Shown: positions 35,890 to 45,777, counted from the stretch's first letter. The stretch is DNA of 64,000 bases from Actinomadura pelletieri DSM 43383 (GCF_003634705.1 NZ_RBWU01000001.1:62001-126000); one strand, 5' to 3'. Translations and numbers: made by a program. The notes: generated by a model not told the origin, from the letters alone.

Positions 35890-37833
35890 CTACGACTTCC
35901 TAGTCCACTGAACGTTCTGGAAGAAATCCCAGCCTGCAATGACGAAAGTGCCAGCCTTGCCCGGACGCACGCCATTTGGAACTTGCTCCGCCAAAGGCTT
36001 GTCTCTAGAGCTACTAGAAAAGATTGTAAAGAATTGGCAGGAGGTTGCCGCTTCGTCGTGTATCGCCTCGACAAAGTCGCGTTCGTTGTCAAGAACGAAA
36101 CCAACGAACTGGGAAACCACGTTTGGCAATATTCCTGCTAGTGCCTCGCGAGCGAGTCCGTCGAGGCCCATGGTTGGAGCGTCTACAACGAATGGGAATC
36201 GATGATGCCCTCGCTCAAAGAGCGTAGTGAGAAAGCTGTACCCAATGGAAAGCCTCGCTCCTACATTCACATCCTCGCGCCCCTCCAGCTTCAAATGCGG
36301 GCGAATATCAGCGACTCGGATCGCCTCGCCAGGTAGCAACACATCAAGACGGTCATTCATGTCGCTAACGAGCTGCCGTCGAGCTTTGTCACGTGCTTGC
36401 GTGGCACCATTTAGGAGCACGGTCCTGAGCAAGTCCTTTTGCTCTCTCAGATTCACCTGCTGCGTAGCGACAGCCACTAGCTGCTCAAGTCGGCTAATTT
36501 CTTGAGCAAACCACTTAATTGCTCTAGACTTTTCATCGTCTTCTGGGCGTGGCTGCCGTGTGAGATCTTCAATAATCTGTTCGAGATTGCTTTTCGAAGT
36601 TTGCAGACGTTCAACCTCTTCATTCAGACGCTTGGCCGTGTCACTAGCTTCGTCTGAGGCTTCAGTCCGCAGGGTCTCAAGATTGCTCCGCGCCGAGTCT
36701 CTTCTCCTCACAAGGTCAGTGAGAGAAGTCGCCAAGCCACGTAGTTCTTGACACTCGTCGTCACGATGAAATGTCCTTACCGCCATCTTAAGCGAATTCA
36801 CGACTCCCGCGGCATCATCCTGCAGTAGTGAGTCTGCGGCATTTGTGATGTTCTGCCGGGCCTCGTCTGTCATCGGTGCCCCACAGATGCAATAGGGCTG
36901 CTTCTTGAGACTCTCAAAGAATTCGCTCGATGTCGTCTCGGGGAGCTTAAGGCCATCCAGACCTGTCGCTAGATGATCCAAAGCTGCCCGGAAACTTGGG
37001 TGAATGTCTAGAGGGCGCCGAAGACGCTCGACCGCAGCTTGAATAGCCGCGGACACCGCTTCGCCGGCGCCCGCCAATTCCTCTTCACGTTCGGCCTTTT
37101 GCTCTCTGTATTGCCGGACCTGGCTTAGATAACCTTCCAGCTCAGTCTCGTAATCTTTCAGCTCCCGACTTACAGAATTCAGCAACGCACGCTTCTTGCT
37201 CAGCTCGCCTTCGAGCGCATCTCGCTTTTCCGTCAGCCGAACAAGCTTGTTCTGGTGGCGGTTAAGCCATTGTTGTGTACTGGCACCTTGAACCTTACTG
37301 TCCCAAAACGCTTGTACAGCGTGAGCGACCTGGTCGAGAAGATAGAGCTGATAGAAGGCATCTATAGCCTGTTCGGCATCCTGTGAACTTCCATCAAGAA
37401 GATTCTGAGGCAGTTCTGCGTCGAATACAAACAGTCGAACAAAAGCTGGATATGAAAACTTCGAGAGAGGTATGGGTAGCTCATACTTTGGAAGTCGACC
37501 ACGTCCGAACGCGGTGTAGTATGTTGCGGAACCTTCTAGAAAATCGAATTTGATCCCGACAGCTAGGGGCGATTTGTCAAGAAGGAATCGTGCTTCGAAT
37601 ACGCCGACGTCACTATCGCTCCCCGGGCGTTGGAATTGCCGTATCTTGTCTTCACTCCAAGCCTCTGCCACACCGCTAAGCGCCGCCCTTAGACATTCTG
37701 CGATCGTGGTCTTGCCAGTTCCGTTAGGCATCTGAATGAAGATGAACTTGTTTGCGGGATTGTCCTCAAAGCGGAGGTCAATCTCTGCGCATCTAAGGCC
37801 TTCTGCGCGAATTCCGGTTAGCCTGAGTTCCAC
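35890..37833 (-). CDS. SMC-like ATPase of a putative defence cassette
   Basis: 647 aa from the GTG at 37833, preferred over a TTG at 37860 because AAGGGAG lies upstream. Walker A is MPNGTGKTTIAE (about 36-45). A long coiled coil follows (LTEKRDALEGELSKKRALLN and beyond), with CICGAPM near residue 315 where zinc-hook cysteines sit in Rad50-like proteins. A second coiled coil leads to VVDAPTMGLDGLAREAL (Walker B region). It is related in architecture to DndD and to SMC ATPases of three-component (Lamassu/ABC-3C type) defence systems. It lies between a 68-aa and a 160-aa gene. It probably senses or clamps DNA for the helicase/nuclease partner. Confidence 0.82.
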   Translation of the reverse strand: MELRLTGIRAEGLRCAEIDLRFEDNPANKFIFIQMPNGTGKTTIAECLRAALSGVAEAWSEDKIRQFQRPGSDSDVGVFEARFLLDKSPLAVGIKFDFLEGSATYYTAFGRGRLPKYELPIPLSKFSYPAFVRLFVFDAELPQNLLDGSSQDAEQAIDAFYQLYLLDQVAHAVQAFWDSKVQGASTQQWLNRHQNKLVRLTEKRDALEGELSKKRALLNSVSRELKDYETELEGYLSQVRQYREQKAEREEELAGAGEAVSAAIQAAVERLRRPLDIHPSFRAALDHLATGLDGLKLPETTSSEFFESLKKQPYCICGAPMTDEARQNITNAADSLLQDDAAGVVNSLKMAVRTFHRDDECQELRGLATSLTDLVRRRDSARSNLETLRTEASDEASDTAKRLNEEVERLQTSKSNLEQIIEDLTRQPRPEDDEKSRAIKWFAQEISRLEQLVAVATQQVNLREQKDLLRTVLLNGATQARDKARRQLVSDMNDRLDVLLPGEAIRVADIRPHLKLEGREDVNVGARLSIGYSFLTTLFERGHHRFPFVVDAPTMGLDGLAREALAGILPNVVSQFVGFVLDNERDFVEAIHDEAATSCQFFTIFSSSSRDKPLAEQVPNGVRPGKAGTFVIAGWDFFQNVQWTRKS

Positions 37834-37866
37834 GGTATTTAAGGCTCCCTTGCGTAGCAAATCGTT

Positions 37867-38073
37867 CTAGGACGCAAACCCTTTAAGTATCCGTTCTATG
37901 CGGCGCTCAACCTCACTTTGCTCGCTTAGATCCAAGCTACCAGTTGCCGCATTATCCAACAGGCTAAGGAGCCTCCGAACCACTTCGATAGGCACTCCAT
38001 GTAGAGTAGCTTCGTCTTGAACACAAGCTCGAACAATGGCCTCGATGCCTGAGCTTCTGCTGTCATCGGCCAT
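37867..38073 (-). CDS. Small protein of helicase/SMC cassette
   Basis: 68 aa from the ATG at 38073 (AAGAGG 6 bases upstream). It is acidic and helical: IVRACVQDEATLHGVPIEVV, then LLSLLDNAATGSLDLSEQSE. It sits between the helicase (24-base gap) and the SMC-like ATPase. The size and position recall the small middle component of three-component ABC systems. No family is recognised. Confidence 0.6.
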   Translation of the reverse strand: MADDSRSSGIEAIVRACVQDEATLHGVPIEVVRRLLSLLDNAATGSLDLSEQSEVERRIERILKGFAS

Positions 38074-38097
38074 GTGCAACCTCTTCTTTCGACTAAA

Positions 38098-40089
38098 TCA
38101 CGAGAGTCGAATTTGACTCAGTTCTTCAAGCCAACGTCTCCGCTCGCTGTCGGAATGATCCGCAGGAGCCGCCTTCAGTACGAAGTCAACGACGGTTGCC
38201 ACTTTTTCGGGATTGTGTGGATCTCGCCTAAGGGTGCGTCCAATACGTTGAATGGTTCTCAGTTTTGCCCTGTCAGAGGAAACGAGAATCACGTTCTGGA
38301 GATGCTGGATGTCAACGCCCTCTGAGAGGCGCTTGCAACAGATCAGACAGTCGAGTTCCCCGCGGGAGAGCTCCTTGAGCCTTGCCTGGGGGTCTGTGTC
38401 AAAGTAAGTGCTGTAGGCCGACGTTATGCTCGCTACTGCATCCAGAAAGTTCTCGGCATAGTCCTTCGTCTCAACAAAAGCGATGGCAGCTTTGAGGAGA
38501 TCAGGTCTCTCGTTGACTAGTTCGCGAAAACGTTGCGGTTTTAGCTCCGCAGTTTTATAGACCATGGATATTTCGCGGTAGAGCTTCTCATCGCTCCATG
38601 GTTGTCCTGAAGCCTCGGCTGCTGCCTTGCGTCCATACACCTGCTGTAGCCGACGACGGTCACCATCGGTTAGATCATATTCTATCGGGACGTACTCGAA
38701 GGGGCAGAGAATTCCATTCTCGATAGCCTTCTTCAGTCCGAACGTGAAGCAGACCGTTCCGATCTCTCTTTCAATAAAGTCATTGCCCTCCTCGTCATAG
38801 TCTCGTTCAGGTGTAGCGCTAAGCCCAAGAACCGCTGCGAAACCATTATGAAACCCGGATAGTCGAGCCCTGAGTCCTGCGCTGCCGAAGCCGTGCACTT
38901 CGTCATGGACAATGAGGAGATCGGACTTGTCATTGTCGCTCAAGGCTTTTTTGAGCTGAGGGAGTGCATAACGAGAGCACAGGAGCACACTTCGCTGAGG
39001 CGAAAGGGTGAAGCGGCCGAGTTCATGGTAGTCGGAGTAGTGCCGGTAGAGTACAAGTTCACGAAGGGTGGGGCTATTGCGGACCTCTAGCGACCATTGA
39101 TCGAGGAGATCCGTACCTTCCGTGCTGACTATCAAGCCATTGACTTCGCTGGAAGAAACGAGTCGACTAGCAATTCGGAGAGCCGTTCGTGTCTTTCCAG
39201 TCCCGGTCGCCATCTCCAAAATCCCACGCCTGCTTGTGAGAAAGGCTTCAATGGCATGGTCCTGATGACGCCAGCGATTCTCGGGCTCCAGAGGGGGTTT
39301 GCTTCCCTTTGCCGTCGGCCTATAGGTACCACCCAGTGCTTTGATCTCGGCAATAACGCTCGACGAAGGATGCCTAATTTTGAGCCCTGGGACCACACCA
39401 GCCCATGTGTCCTTGAATTTTTCGATTTTCGAAATCACGCGCCGGCGATCTTCGCTGACCCAAGAGCGGAAGACGTCAACGTACTCGAAGTTCTTTCGAT
39501 AGCCACCGATAGTCTCGTTGGCCGAGCCGGTAAATGCCACATGCCGATCGTTAGAAAATGAGAATATTCCGAACTTCTCGTGATAACTGTCGGCGTTTTC
39601 GATGTGTGCTGGAAACGCAAATCTAAGCTGCAGCCGCTCGTTTGCTATCAGCCAACAGAATAGCTCCAAGCGAGCAGTAGATGACCCTCTTTTAAGCTCG
39701 GCTATACTTCCTTTTAGAAGGTCATCTGCGAGTCGCTGACAATACTGGGTTCTTACACGCTCGTCACTAATTCCAGCCAAAGCAGCCTTGTCTTCAGGCA
39801 GCAGAGTCGGGCCAATTACTAGTCGTATCCTGACGCCTGGGTCTTCAAGTATATGAATGACGCCCTCTGCCCACGCGACAAGCGCGTGCGAAGTAAAGTA
39901 TCCGACGGCGCGGTCGTATGAGTTGCACAACTTCAAGCATGGACGAAAAAATCCGCTATCCAAGGCGTCTGTGCCGCTGCGGTACTCGTCCTTCAGGTGT
40001 CGAAGCCCCTCGTCGATCTCAGCGGACCCAGACACGGCACATGCCCCCATGCACAGTCGATTCGAAGACCTTCTCCCCAACAACAGCAC
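38098..40089 (-). CDS. PLD-type nuclease fused to SF2 helicase
   Basis: 663 aa from the GTG at 40089 (AAGG 9 bases upstream; the ATG at 40050 is an alternative). The N-terminal domain is phospholipase-D-like: SYDRAVGYFTSHAL, then SYHEKFGIFSF (His170-x-Lys172) and FTGSANET. The helicase follows: MATGTGKTRTALRIA (Walker A, about 293-300), HDEVHGFG (DEVH), SATPERDYDEEG and QRIGRTLRRD. PLD-helicase proteins of this order include the family annotated as DNA phosphorothioation system restriction enzyme; membership here is likely but not tested. It is the first gene of the leftward cassette ending at 35395. It has a lower GC content than its flanks, a sign of transfer. Confidence 0.85.
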   Translation of the reverse strand: MLLLGRRSSNRLCMGACAVSGSAEIDEGLRHLKDEYRSGTDALDSGFFRPCLKLCNSYDRAVGYFTSHALVAWAEGVIHILEDPGVRIRLVIGPTLLPEDKAALAGISDERVRTQYCQRLADDLLKGSIAELKRGSSTARLELFCWLIANERLQLRFAFPAHIENADSYHEKFGIFSFSNDRHVAFTGSANETIGGYRKNFEYVDVFRSWVSEDRRRVISKIEKFKDTWAGVVPGLKIRHPSSSVIAEIKALGGTYRPTAKGSKPPLEPENRWRHQDHAIEAFLTSRRGILEMATGTGKTRTALRIASRLVSSSEVNGLIVSTEGTDLLDQWSLEVRNSPTLRELVLYRHYSDYHELGRFTLSPQRSVLLCSRYALPQLKKALSDNDKSDLLIVHDEVHGFGSAGLRARLSGFHNGFAAVLGLSATPERDYDEEGNDFIEREIGTVCFTFGLKKAIENGILCPFEYVPIEYDLTDGDRRRLQQVYGRKAAAEASGQPWSDEKLYREISMVYKTAELKPQRFRELVNERPDLLKAAIAFVETKDYAENFLDAVASITSAYSTYFDTDPQARLKELSRGELDCLICCKRLSEGVDIQHLQNVILVSSDRAKLRTIQRIGRTLRRDPHNPEKVATVVDFVLKAAPADHSDSERRRWLEELSQIRLS

Positions 40090-40645
40090 TATGAGTTACC
40101 TTACTCCTGATCGGGTCATGTGCGGGAGCCATTGTCAATACCCGGGGACCGGCGTTGGTGCTTCAGCGGTTGGTGACGTAGTGAGCGTGGTTGATGATGG
40201 TGTCCTCCGAGGCCAGGATCAAGGTGCACCAGGTGAACGGGGTTGAGGCAGAGCGGGCTGGCCCGTCGTGGCCGTCGTGATTGCGTGGGCAATCGTCGAG
40301 GATGCGTGTGCGCGGGGTTAGCTGACTTGGCTCACGTTCTTCAACGTCGGCGGCTGAGGGTGCACTGACCTGGGGCTTTACCGTGGCCGCGGAGAAGAGC
40401 GCGCATTAAAGCGCCGGGACTTCGGGTGTCATCGCGCCGCATGTGCGGGCGTTGAAGACGGCGTGGTGTGCCCGTGCAGCCCAGAGGGTGTCCTCCTCGC
40501 GGTGTGAGTCGTGGGAGACCGAGCACATGGGAACGGCGCAGGATGTCCGAATGTGTCGCGCGGCAGCGGATCACCGCAGGTCAGGCTGAGCTCGACCCTG
40601 GCTCGGACAACGGCGCGCAGGCCGCGGGGGGGCTGCTGCCGATCA
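40090..40645. other. Stretch without convincing gene
   Basis: The first 60 bases (AT-rich) hold the likely promoter of the helicase cassette. The remainder shows short open frames such as a minus-strand piece EEDTLWAARAHHAVFNARTC ending at a TAA near 40410, perhaps a remnant. No repeat, tRNA or terminator was recognised. Confidence 0.4.
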
Positions 40646-41668
40646 CTAGCTCACGGATGGGACACCTGTGGGACGCGCTGTCCCACGCTTACTACGCACC
40701 GGGGTAACCGATGCGGGCGGGTTCGCGCTGGTGTTCGAGACGTCCGAGGGCAACGAGGCCAAGCTGCTCCTCCGGGTGAGCTCGGCGATCTCGTCGGCCA
40801 CGTCAAGTCGCCCAGCGCGGCCAGCCTGTTTGACCAAGCGTCCCCAGCGCTCACTGCGTCCGAACTGGCCGCCGATCAGCTTCCCGGGCGGCAGATCGCC
40901 GTCCGGCGTGCGCTTCGCCACCGCCCACCGCCACGCGCGCTGCTGGATGTCCACATCGCCTGTGCCTTCTGCACGAGATGAGCGCCGTGCCGACGTCCTG
41001 TCACCTGCATCACGACCATGGGATAGTTCCCAGGAACGCTTGAGGTCGATCGAGCGGCCTCTATGAGATTTCTCTGGGAGCCTGGGACGGGCGGCCGACT
41101 TCCTCACAGACCCCTCTGAGGGTGCCGGGGCCAGGCGGGGAACCTGATCTGAGTTCTGGGAAGAGCTATCGCTTGCCGCAGCGGTCCTATGAACGGTCTC
41201 GGATGTCCTATGTGCTGTCTCTGATGTGAGTCCTGGGTCGGTGTTATCGTGCGCGACGAGTTTCTCCGCGGCGGTATGCCTGATCTGCCTCATCAGCAGC
41301 TCATAAGCGCCGATCAGCGCGCAACTCGGCCATGCGGCGATGAGCCGGCCAACTACCGATGGTTCGGCGACAGCGACATTGGCCGCCAAGCTCGCAGCAC
41401 TGCCCAGCACCAGCAACGTCCACGGCAACATGCCGCTGCGGCGGCCCTGGCGAGAGTCGACCAGCAGCGACATCGAGGCCACCGCGATCATCCCGTCCAC
41501 ACTCACCGGCAGCAGCGCCGCCGTCCATGACGTTTCGCCGTAGCGCAGCACCAGGTGGTACATGTGCTTGTAGCTGATCACTGCGGCGATGCCGGCCAGC
41601 ACGAGAACGCTGGCCGTGGAGGCCCACCGGATCACCCGGTCTGCGAGAGAAAGCTCTGCCCTGGCCAC
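40646..41668 (-). CDS. DUF2637 membrane protein, second copy
   Basis: 340 aa if started at the GTG at 41668 (VARAELSLADRVIRWAST), the position matching the start of the copy at 8266; the open frame runs further upstream only by reading through recombinase remnant. The membrane part is nearly identical to the first copy (LVLAGIAAVISYKHMYHLV, SVDGMIAVASMSLLVD). The linker has diverged. The C-terminal KLIGGQFGRSERWGRLV segment is kept and a longer tail added. It lies 6 bases after a 35-codon ORF. It probably belongs to a dead integrative element because its recombinase is broken. Confidence 0.75.
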   Translation of the reverse strand: MARAELSLADRVIRWASTASVLVLAGIAAVISYKHMYHLVLRYGETSWTAALLPVSVDGMIAVASMSLLVDSRQGRRSGMLPWTLLVLGSAASLAANVAVAEPSVVGRLIAAWPSCALIGAYELLMRQIRHTAAEKLVAHDNTDPGLTSETAHRTSETVHRTAAASDSSSQNSDQVPRLAPAPSEGSVRKSAARPRLPEKSHRGRSIDLKRSWELSHGRDAGDRTSARRSSRAEGTGDVDIQQRAWRWAVAKRTPDGDLPPGKLIGGQFGRSERWGRLVKQAGRAGRLDVADEIAELTRRSSLASLPSDVSNTSANPPASVTPVRSKRGTARPTGVPSVS

Positions 41669-41673
41669 GGCGA

Positions 41674-41781
41674 TCAGTCCTCTGCCTCGTCGACCAGGGC
41701 TGCGGTGTTTAGTGGCACCTCGCCCAGGGGTAGGGTGATACATGGGGATTTGGTGTGTGTCCGACCTCGGACACCAACCAT
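41674..41781 (-). CDS. 35-codon ORF upstream of DUF2637 gene
   Basis: The ATG at 41781 overlaps the recombinase stop (TAATG). The product ends ITLPLGEVPLNTAALVDEAE plus D. The homologous stretch at 8273-8362 differs mainly at third codon positions (GGT/GGC, GAA/GAG, GTC/GTG, ACT/ACC, GCG/GCA), which supports true coding. The stop lies 5 bases before the DUF2637 start. It is too short for family recognition; perhaps a small transfer-associated or regulatory peptide. Confidence 0.5.
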   Translation of the reverse strand: MVGVRGRTHTKSPCITLPLGEVPLNTAALVDEAED

Positions 41782-43216
41782 TAGCACATGTGGAAGTCGG
41801 GACCACCCTGGCTTCCACGAGTTGTTTCTGCGGGTAGTACATCATCCTCAGCCCGAGTTTCCTGTAGAGCTCGACCTTGTCGTCCGGGGCGCGCGTCCAC
41901 AACCGCACGAGCGAGTTCGCCGGTGTGTTGCAGCAGCTCCGCGAGCCCGTCTCTGCTGATCACCCGGTCTACCGGGACGGCGCTCACCTCACCTTCCAAC
42001 CGGGCGCGTTCCTGTTCGGTTTCGTTGATCCATTTCGCGACCTGTACGGGGTCGGCGCCCGCGTTGAGCGCGGCGCGATACTGGCTGAGGCGCTGCTCGC
42101 AGGTGGCGAGTTGCTTGCGCAGCTGGGTCACGGCCGTGTTCTATGTACCGCTGGCCTGCGCGGTCATCGCCTCGATCGTGGCCTTGATCCGGGTCGGTGA
42201 GAACGCGGTGAGGAGCCAGTGTCGATGTCTCCGATGATTTCGGCTTCGCGCAGATAGACGGTCTTGGGGTGGACGATCTTGTTGGCGAGGGCGTACTCGG
42301 CCGGGAACCGGCACCGGTAGTAGGCCTGGTCGTTGTTCCAGTTGCCCTGCATCTTGCGTTCGCAGTATCCGCAGTGCAGGCATCCCCGGAACGCGTAGGG
42401 GCGGCGGGTCCGGTGCGGCTTGTGGACAGCGGGGCCGTGGCCGCGTGAGGCGAGGACGGTCTGGGCACGCTCAAAGTCCTCCACCGACACCAGCGGTTCG
42501 TGGGCTTGCCGCTCGGACCACACCCACTGGTCGCGGTCGTTCCAGCGCAGCTTGGTCGTGTGGCCCAGCGCCATGTCGTCGACGTCCAGCAGGACCTCGT
42601 CCTTGCGTTGCTTGTTCCAAACCTGGCGGCCGGTATAGCGGGGGTTGGTGACGATGACCCGCACCGCCGATTTCGACCAGGCCACCTGCACCCGGTGCTG
42701 GTTGCGGTCGGGGTCGCCGCCGACGGGGACGGGACGCCTTCGCGGGTGAGTTCCTCGGCGATGTCGAAGATGCCGCGCCCGCCGATGAACTGGGCGAGGA
42801 TCCACTTCACCACCAGCGAGTAGGCCGGGTGCGCCACCAGACGGCGCAGCCGTTTGCCGTCCGCCGCCTTGGCCGCATTGGGATGCGGCCCGGCATCGAC
42901 CAACTCATACCCATAGGGAGGGCGACCGTCCAGGTAGCGTCCCTCGGTCGCGGTGATCGCTGCCATGGCCGAGCGGACCCGGATCTTGATCCGGTTCCGT
43001 TCACCTTTGGACAGGCCACCGAAGACCCCCATGATCATGTCGTGGGCTTCGTTGGCCGGGTCGACGCACCGCCGACCTCGGGCACCCACAGCGGCACCCG
43101 GAAGTGCTCGAACAGCGGGAACGTCAGCGAGTACTGGTTGCCGTAGAAGGCCCGGTGCGGCTCACCCATTACGACCGCGTCGAAGTCGCGGACGGGGTTC
43201 TTGAGCGCCTCGATCA
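41781..43216 (-). pseudogene. Broken large serine recombinase, copy A
   Basis: Several frames on the minus strand together give a serine recombinase of a different subfamily from the intact one. EALKNPVRDFDAVVMGEPHR comes near 43200, then ERNRIKIRVRSAMAAITATE, GRPPYGYELVDAGPHPN, NPRYTGRQVWNKQRKDEV, a zinc ribbon (CLHCGYCERKMQGNWNNDQ) and a tail LYRKLGLRMMYYPQKQLVE. Frameshifts occur near 42700, 42230 and 41900. The N-terminal 80-100 residues with the catalytic serine are gone, cut at about 43216 where an XRE-TPR fragment begins. Its 3' end recurs at 51697 and 61993. Confidence 0.8.
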
Positions 43217-43740
43217 GTGCGCAGGTGTGCGGGCTTCGGCGAGCCTGGTGTTGATCTCGGCGTTCTGTGCGGCGGTGATGGGCTTGGCTTTGGCGGCGGC
43301 CGACTGCAGGGCGGGAGCTGCACCCGTTTCACGCTGGCGGCGATCCCCTCGATTCTTTGATCTACCGGGAGGTCCAACACTTCCGCCGGCGCCTCCGCAG
43401 GACCCTCCACATCATGTTGGGAAGAGCGTGCCAGAGCCAGGTCAGCGCGCGCTCCCGCCTCGTCACTGAATGACCGGTCGGCGTTGGCCGCCGTCTTGTA
43501 AGCCTCGATGACCCCCTCTGCCCGCTGTGCCGCCTCCTCCTCCTCGCCGGCCAGCCAGATCGTCGCATCAGCGGCGTAGTACCTCTTCCGGGGAGCTGGG
43601 AAGGTCATGATGCCGCCAAACTCGTCCAGCTCGCCGCCGTCAACGCGCTCGCGTGCTTCTTCTGCTCGCTGGATCGCTGCCCGGCACCGGTCGGTATCCC
43701 CCAGCTGCCCCATCCTCGCGCCTCCCGCGCAGGCAGCCAC
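43214..43740 (-). pseudogene. C-terminal fragment of XRE-TPR regulator
   Basis: The frame from 43740 reads [20 protein letters not shown], then GGIMTFPAPRKRYYAADATI and FSDEAGARADLALARS, then VDQRIEGIAASVKRVQ. This is the TPR-rich tail of actinobacterial XRE regulators. The reading frame then shifts near 43310 and the last 30 codons (KAKPITAAQNAEINTRLAEA) end at the TGA at 43214. The HTH half is missing upstream. It abuts the recombinase remnant, so it was probably joined by a deletion or recombination event. Confidence 0.65.
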
Positions 43741-43776
43741 ACCGACGCTGTGGTCTCGAAGGCGATGGCGTGCCGT

Positions 43777-44670
43777 TCAGGTTCGTTGGTCGAGGAGGCG
43801 TTGGTAGACCCCGGAGTGGTGGAGTAGGTCGTGGTGGGGGGCCGGTCGATGAAGCGGCCGTTTTCGAGGACGACGACCTCGTCGGCGGTGCGGAGGGTTG
43901 AGGGCGGTGCGCGACGATGAGGGTGGTTCTGCCTTGGCGGGCGGTGCGCATTGCCTCTTGGACGTCGGCTTCGCTTTCGGCATCGAGGTCCGAGACGGCT
44001 TCGTCGAGGATGAGGATGGCGGGGTCGGCGAGGACGGCACGGGCGATGGCGATGCGTTGGCGCTGTCCTCCGGAGAGGCGGGCGCCGGGTTCGCCGAGGA
44101 GAGTGTCGTACCGTCGGGAAGGTCTCGGGTGATGAAGGTGGGGGCGCAAGCGGCGCGGGCGGCGTGTTCGACGTCCGTGTCGGTGGCGTCGGGGCGGGCC
44201 AGGCGGATGTTGTCGCGGACGGTGAGGGCGAAGAGGTAGGTGTCCTGCGGGACGGATCCGATGAGGGCGCGCGGGGTGGCTTCGGGTAGGTCGCGGATGA
44301 CGTGGCCGCCGATGCGGATGGCGCCTTGGATGGTGTCCCACCAGCGGTGGGCTAGGGCGGCGCAGGTGCTCTTGCCTGCGCCGGAGTGTCCGGCCAGGGC
44401 GATGGTGCGTCCTGCGGGACGGTGAAGGTGATGTCGTGAAGGGCGTCGGGGAGGCCGGAGCGGTACCGGAAGGCCACCGCGTCGAAGGTGATCTCCGGGG
44501 TGATCGGGGCAGTGGGGGCGCGGTCGGCGGTGTAGATGAGGTCGGGTTCGGCGTTGAGGATCGTGGTGAGGCGGGCGGAGGCGGCGGCGAACCTGCCGAG
44601 TTCGCGCCAGGTATCGACGAGAGTCATCAGCGGGAGAAACGCGAAGTCGGCCAGGACCAGCGCGGCAGGT
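43777..44670 (-). pseudogene. ABC transporter ATPase remnant
   Basis: Three overlapping frames carry pieces of an exporter-type ABC protein. [20 protein letters not shown] comes first, then [20 protein letters not shown] (Walker A) and [20 protein letters not shown] (Q-loop), then [20 protein letters not shown] (signature), [20 protein letters not shown] (Walker B) and TTLIVAHRP (H-loop). At least two or three frameshifts separate them and most of the membrane domain upstream is lost. All nucleotide-binding motifs persist, so the decay is fairly recent. Confidence 0.75.
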
Positions 44671-44679
44671 AGCCGGTCG

Positions 44680-45044
44680 GCCCGGATGGTCCTCGTTCAC
44701 CGACGCCGAGATCAACGAGTACGCACCGACCTGCGGCCGGCCAGAAGTCCAGCCGGGCGGCTTCGAGCTTTACCGCGCCCTCAAAAAAAGTCCGCGACAC
44801 CACGGCAGCGGCACCGGTGGGTGCCCCGCCCTGCTCATGACCGCCCAGGAGCAGCTGGACGCGATCCGGGCCGCAGTGGCCCCGCGGATGGCCAAGATCT
44901 GCGCACGGTGGACGTGCCGCGCGCAGGGCACTGGCTCGCCGAGGAGAACCCCGGTCCGTCATCGCGGAGCTGTTTCGTTTCCTCAACGGATGGGTCAGTT
45001 CCTGGATGATCGAACTCTTCGGCCCGGCTTCGAGTCATAGATGA
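44680..45044 (+). pseudogene. Alpha/beta hydrolase C-terminal remnant
   Basis: On the plus strand SFTDAEINEYAPTCGRPEVQ followed by GGFELYRAL resembles the cap region of epoxide-hydrolase-like enzymes. After a frame change LLMTAQEQLDAIRAAVAPRM leads to VDVPRAGHWLAEENP, the segment holding the catalytic histidine, and then after another shift VIAELFRFLNGW to the TGA at 45042-45044. The N-terminal half with the nucleophile is missing. It lies tail to head with the ABC remnant, and the left end is truncated at about 44680. Confidence 0.6.
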
Positions 45045-45078
45045 AAGCAACGCGCCGCCGGATCGAGACGAGGACCGC

Positions 45079-45402
45079 ATGAACGCAAATGATCTGATCA
45101 TCATTGTGATGCTGGCCGGCTGCGCCACATTCGCCGGAGTCGCCACCTACGCACTCGTCGGCCGTGACCTCCGGGGCGGGGGCAGGGTGGCTGCCGCGCT
45201 GATTAGTGCCGTTCTCGTGGGTTTGGCGTCCCTGTTCGTCCTCTACCTTGCGGTGGCCGCGTTTCTGGCCTGCGCGGTGGCCTATCTGGTAGCGCGCCGC
45301 CTCCTACGGCCGCGTCTCGCTCTTACGGCGTCCGGCGTCGTTCTCCTCGGCGGGCTTACCTGCGCGGTGATCGTCATGTCAATCGCGCTAAGCACAATGT
45401 GA
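45079..45402 (+). CDS. Small integral membrane protein
   Basis: A 107-aa protein with three to four hydrophobic segments: LIIIVMLAGCATFAGVATYA, then AALISAVLVGLASLFVLYLA running into a following hydrophobic stretch, and ASGVVLLGGLTCAVIVMSIA. GAGGACC precedes the ATG. There are no conserved polar motifs. It stands between two gene remnants, but its frame is intact with good codon use, so it may still be functional. The function is unknown. Confidence 0.6.
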   Translation: MNANDLIIIVMLAGCATFAGVATYALVGRDLRGGGRVAAALISAVLVGLASLFVLYLAVAAFLACAVAYLVARRLLRPRLALTASGVVLLGGLTCAVIVMSIALSTM

Positions 45403-45725
45403 CACTGGCTGCCGGCCCTTCGTCAGCGGCCCGTCACGAGTCCTGGTCAACAACTGACGAAGAGGATCCGTCGCCAGCAGGCAACATCGTTGACGGGCTC
45501 AGCACCATCGGTCGCCGCTACGCCGAGCTGTTGAGCCGCGCCCAGATGACCGACCTGGTTCGAATCGTCATTGCCGAGCTGCCGCGATTCCCCGAACTGG
45601 CCCATGCGCAGTTCTCGCACGGGAAGATGCCCTACTTCGAGTCCGATTGTTGCGATTCGGTGCGCGATGATCGCGTGAATAATCTGGTCGACGTCAGCCC
45701 GCGTCCGGGTCTCCCGTCGACGTAG
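45399..45725 (+). pseudogene. TetR-family regulator C-terminal remnant
   Basis: Within this frame RRYAELLSRAQMTDLVRIVI then AELPRFPELAHAQFSHGKMP is the typical start of the ligand-binding domain tail of TetR/AcrR regulators (V.AE.PRFPELA..F). The HTH half is missing and the first 30 codons are unrelated. The frame ends in sequence that belongs to another remnant, so it is a truncated, fused piece without function. Confidence 0.55.
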
Positions 45726-45777
45726 CGAGCGATGGCCGACGGCGAGGCGGCGGCCCTTATGAGGCGACACCGTCGAG

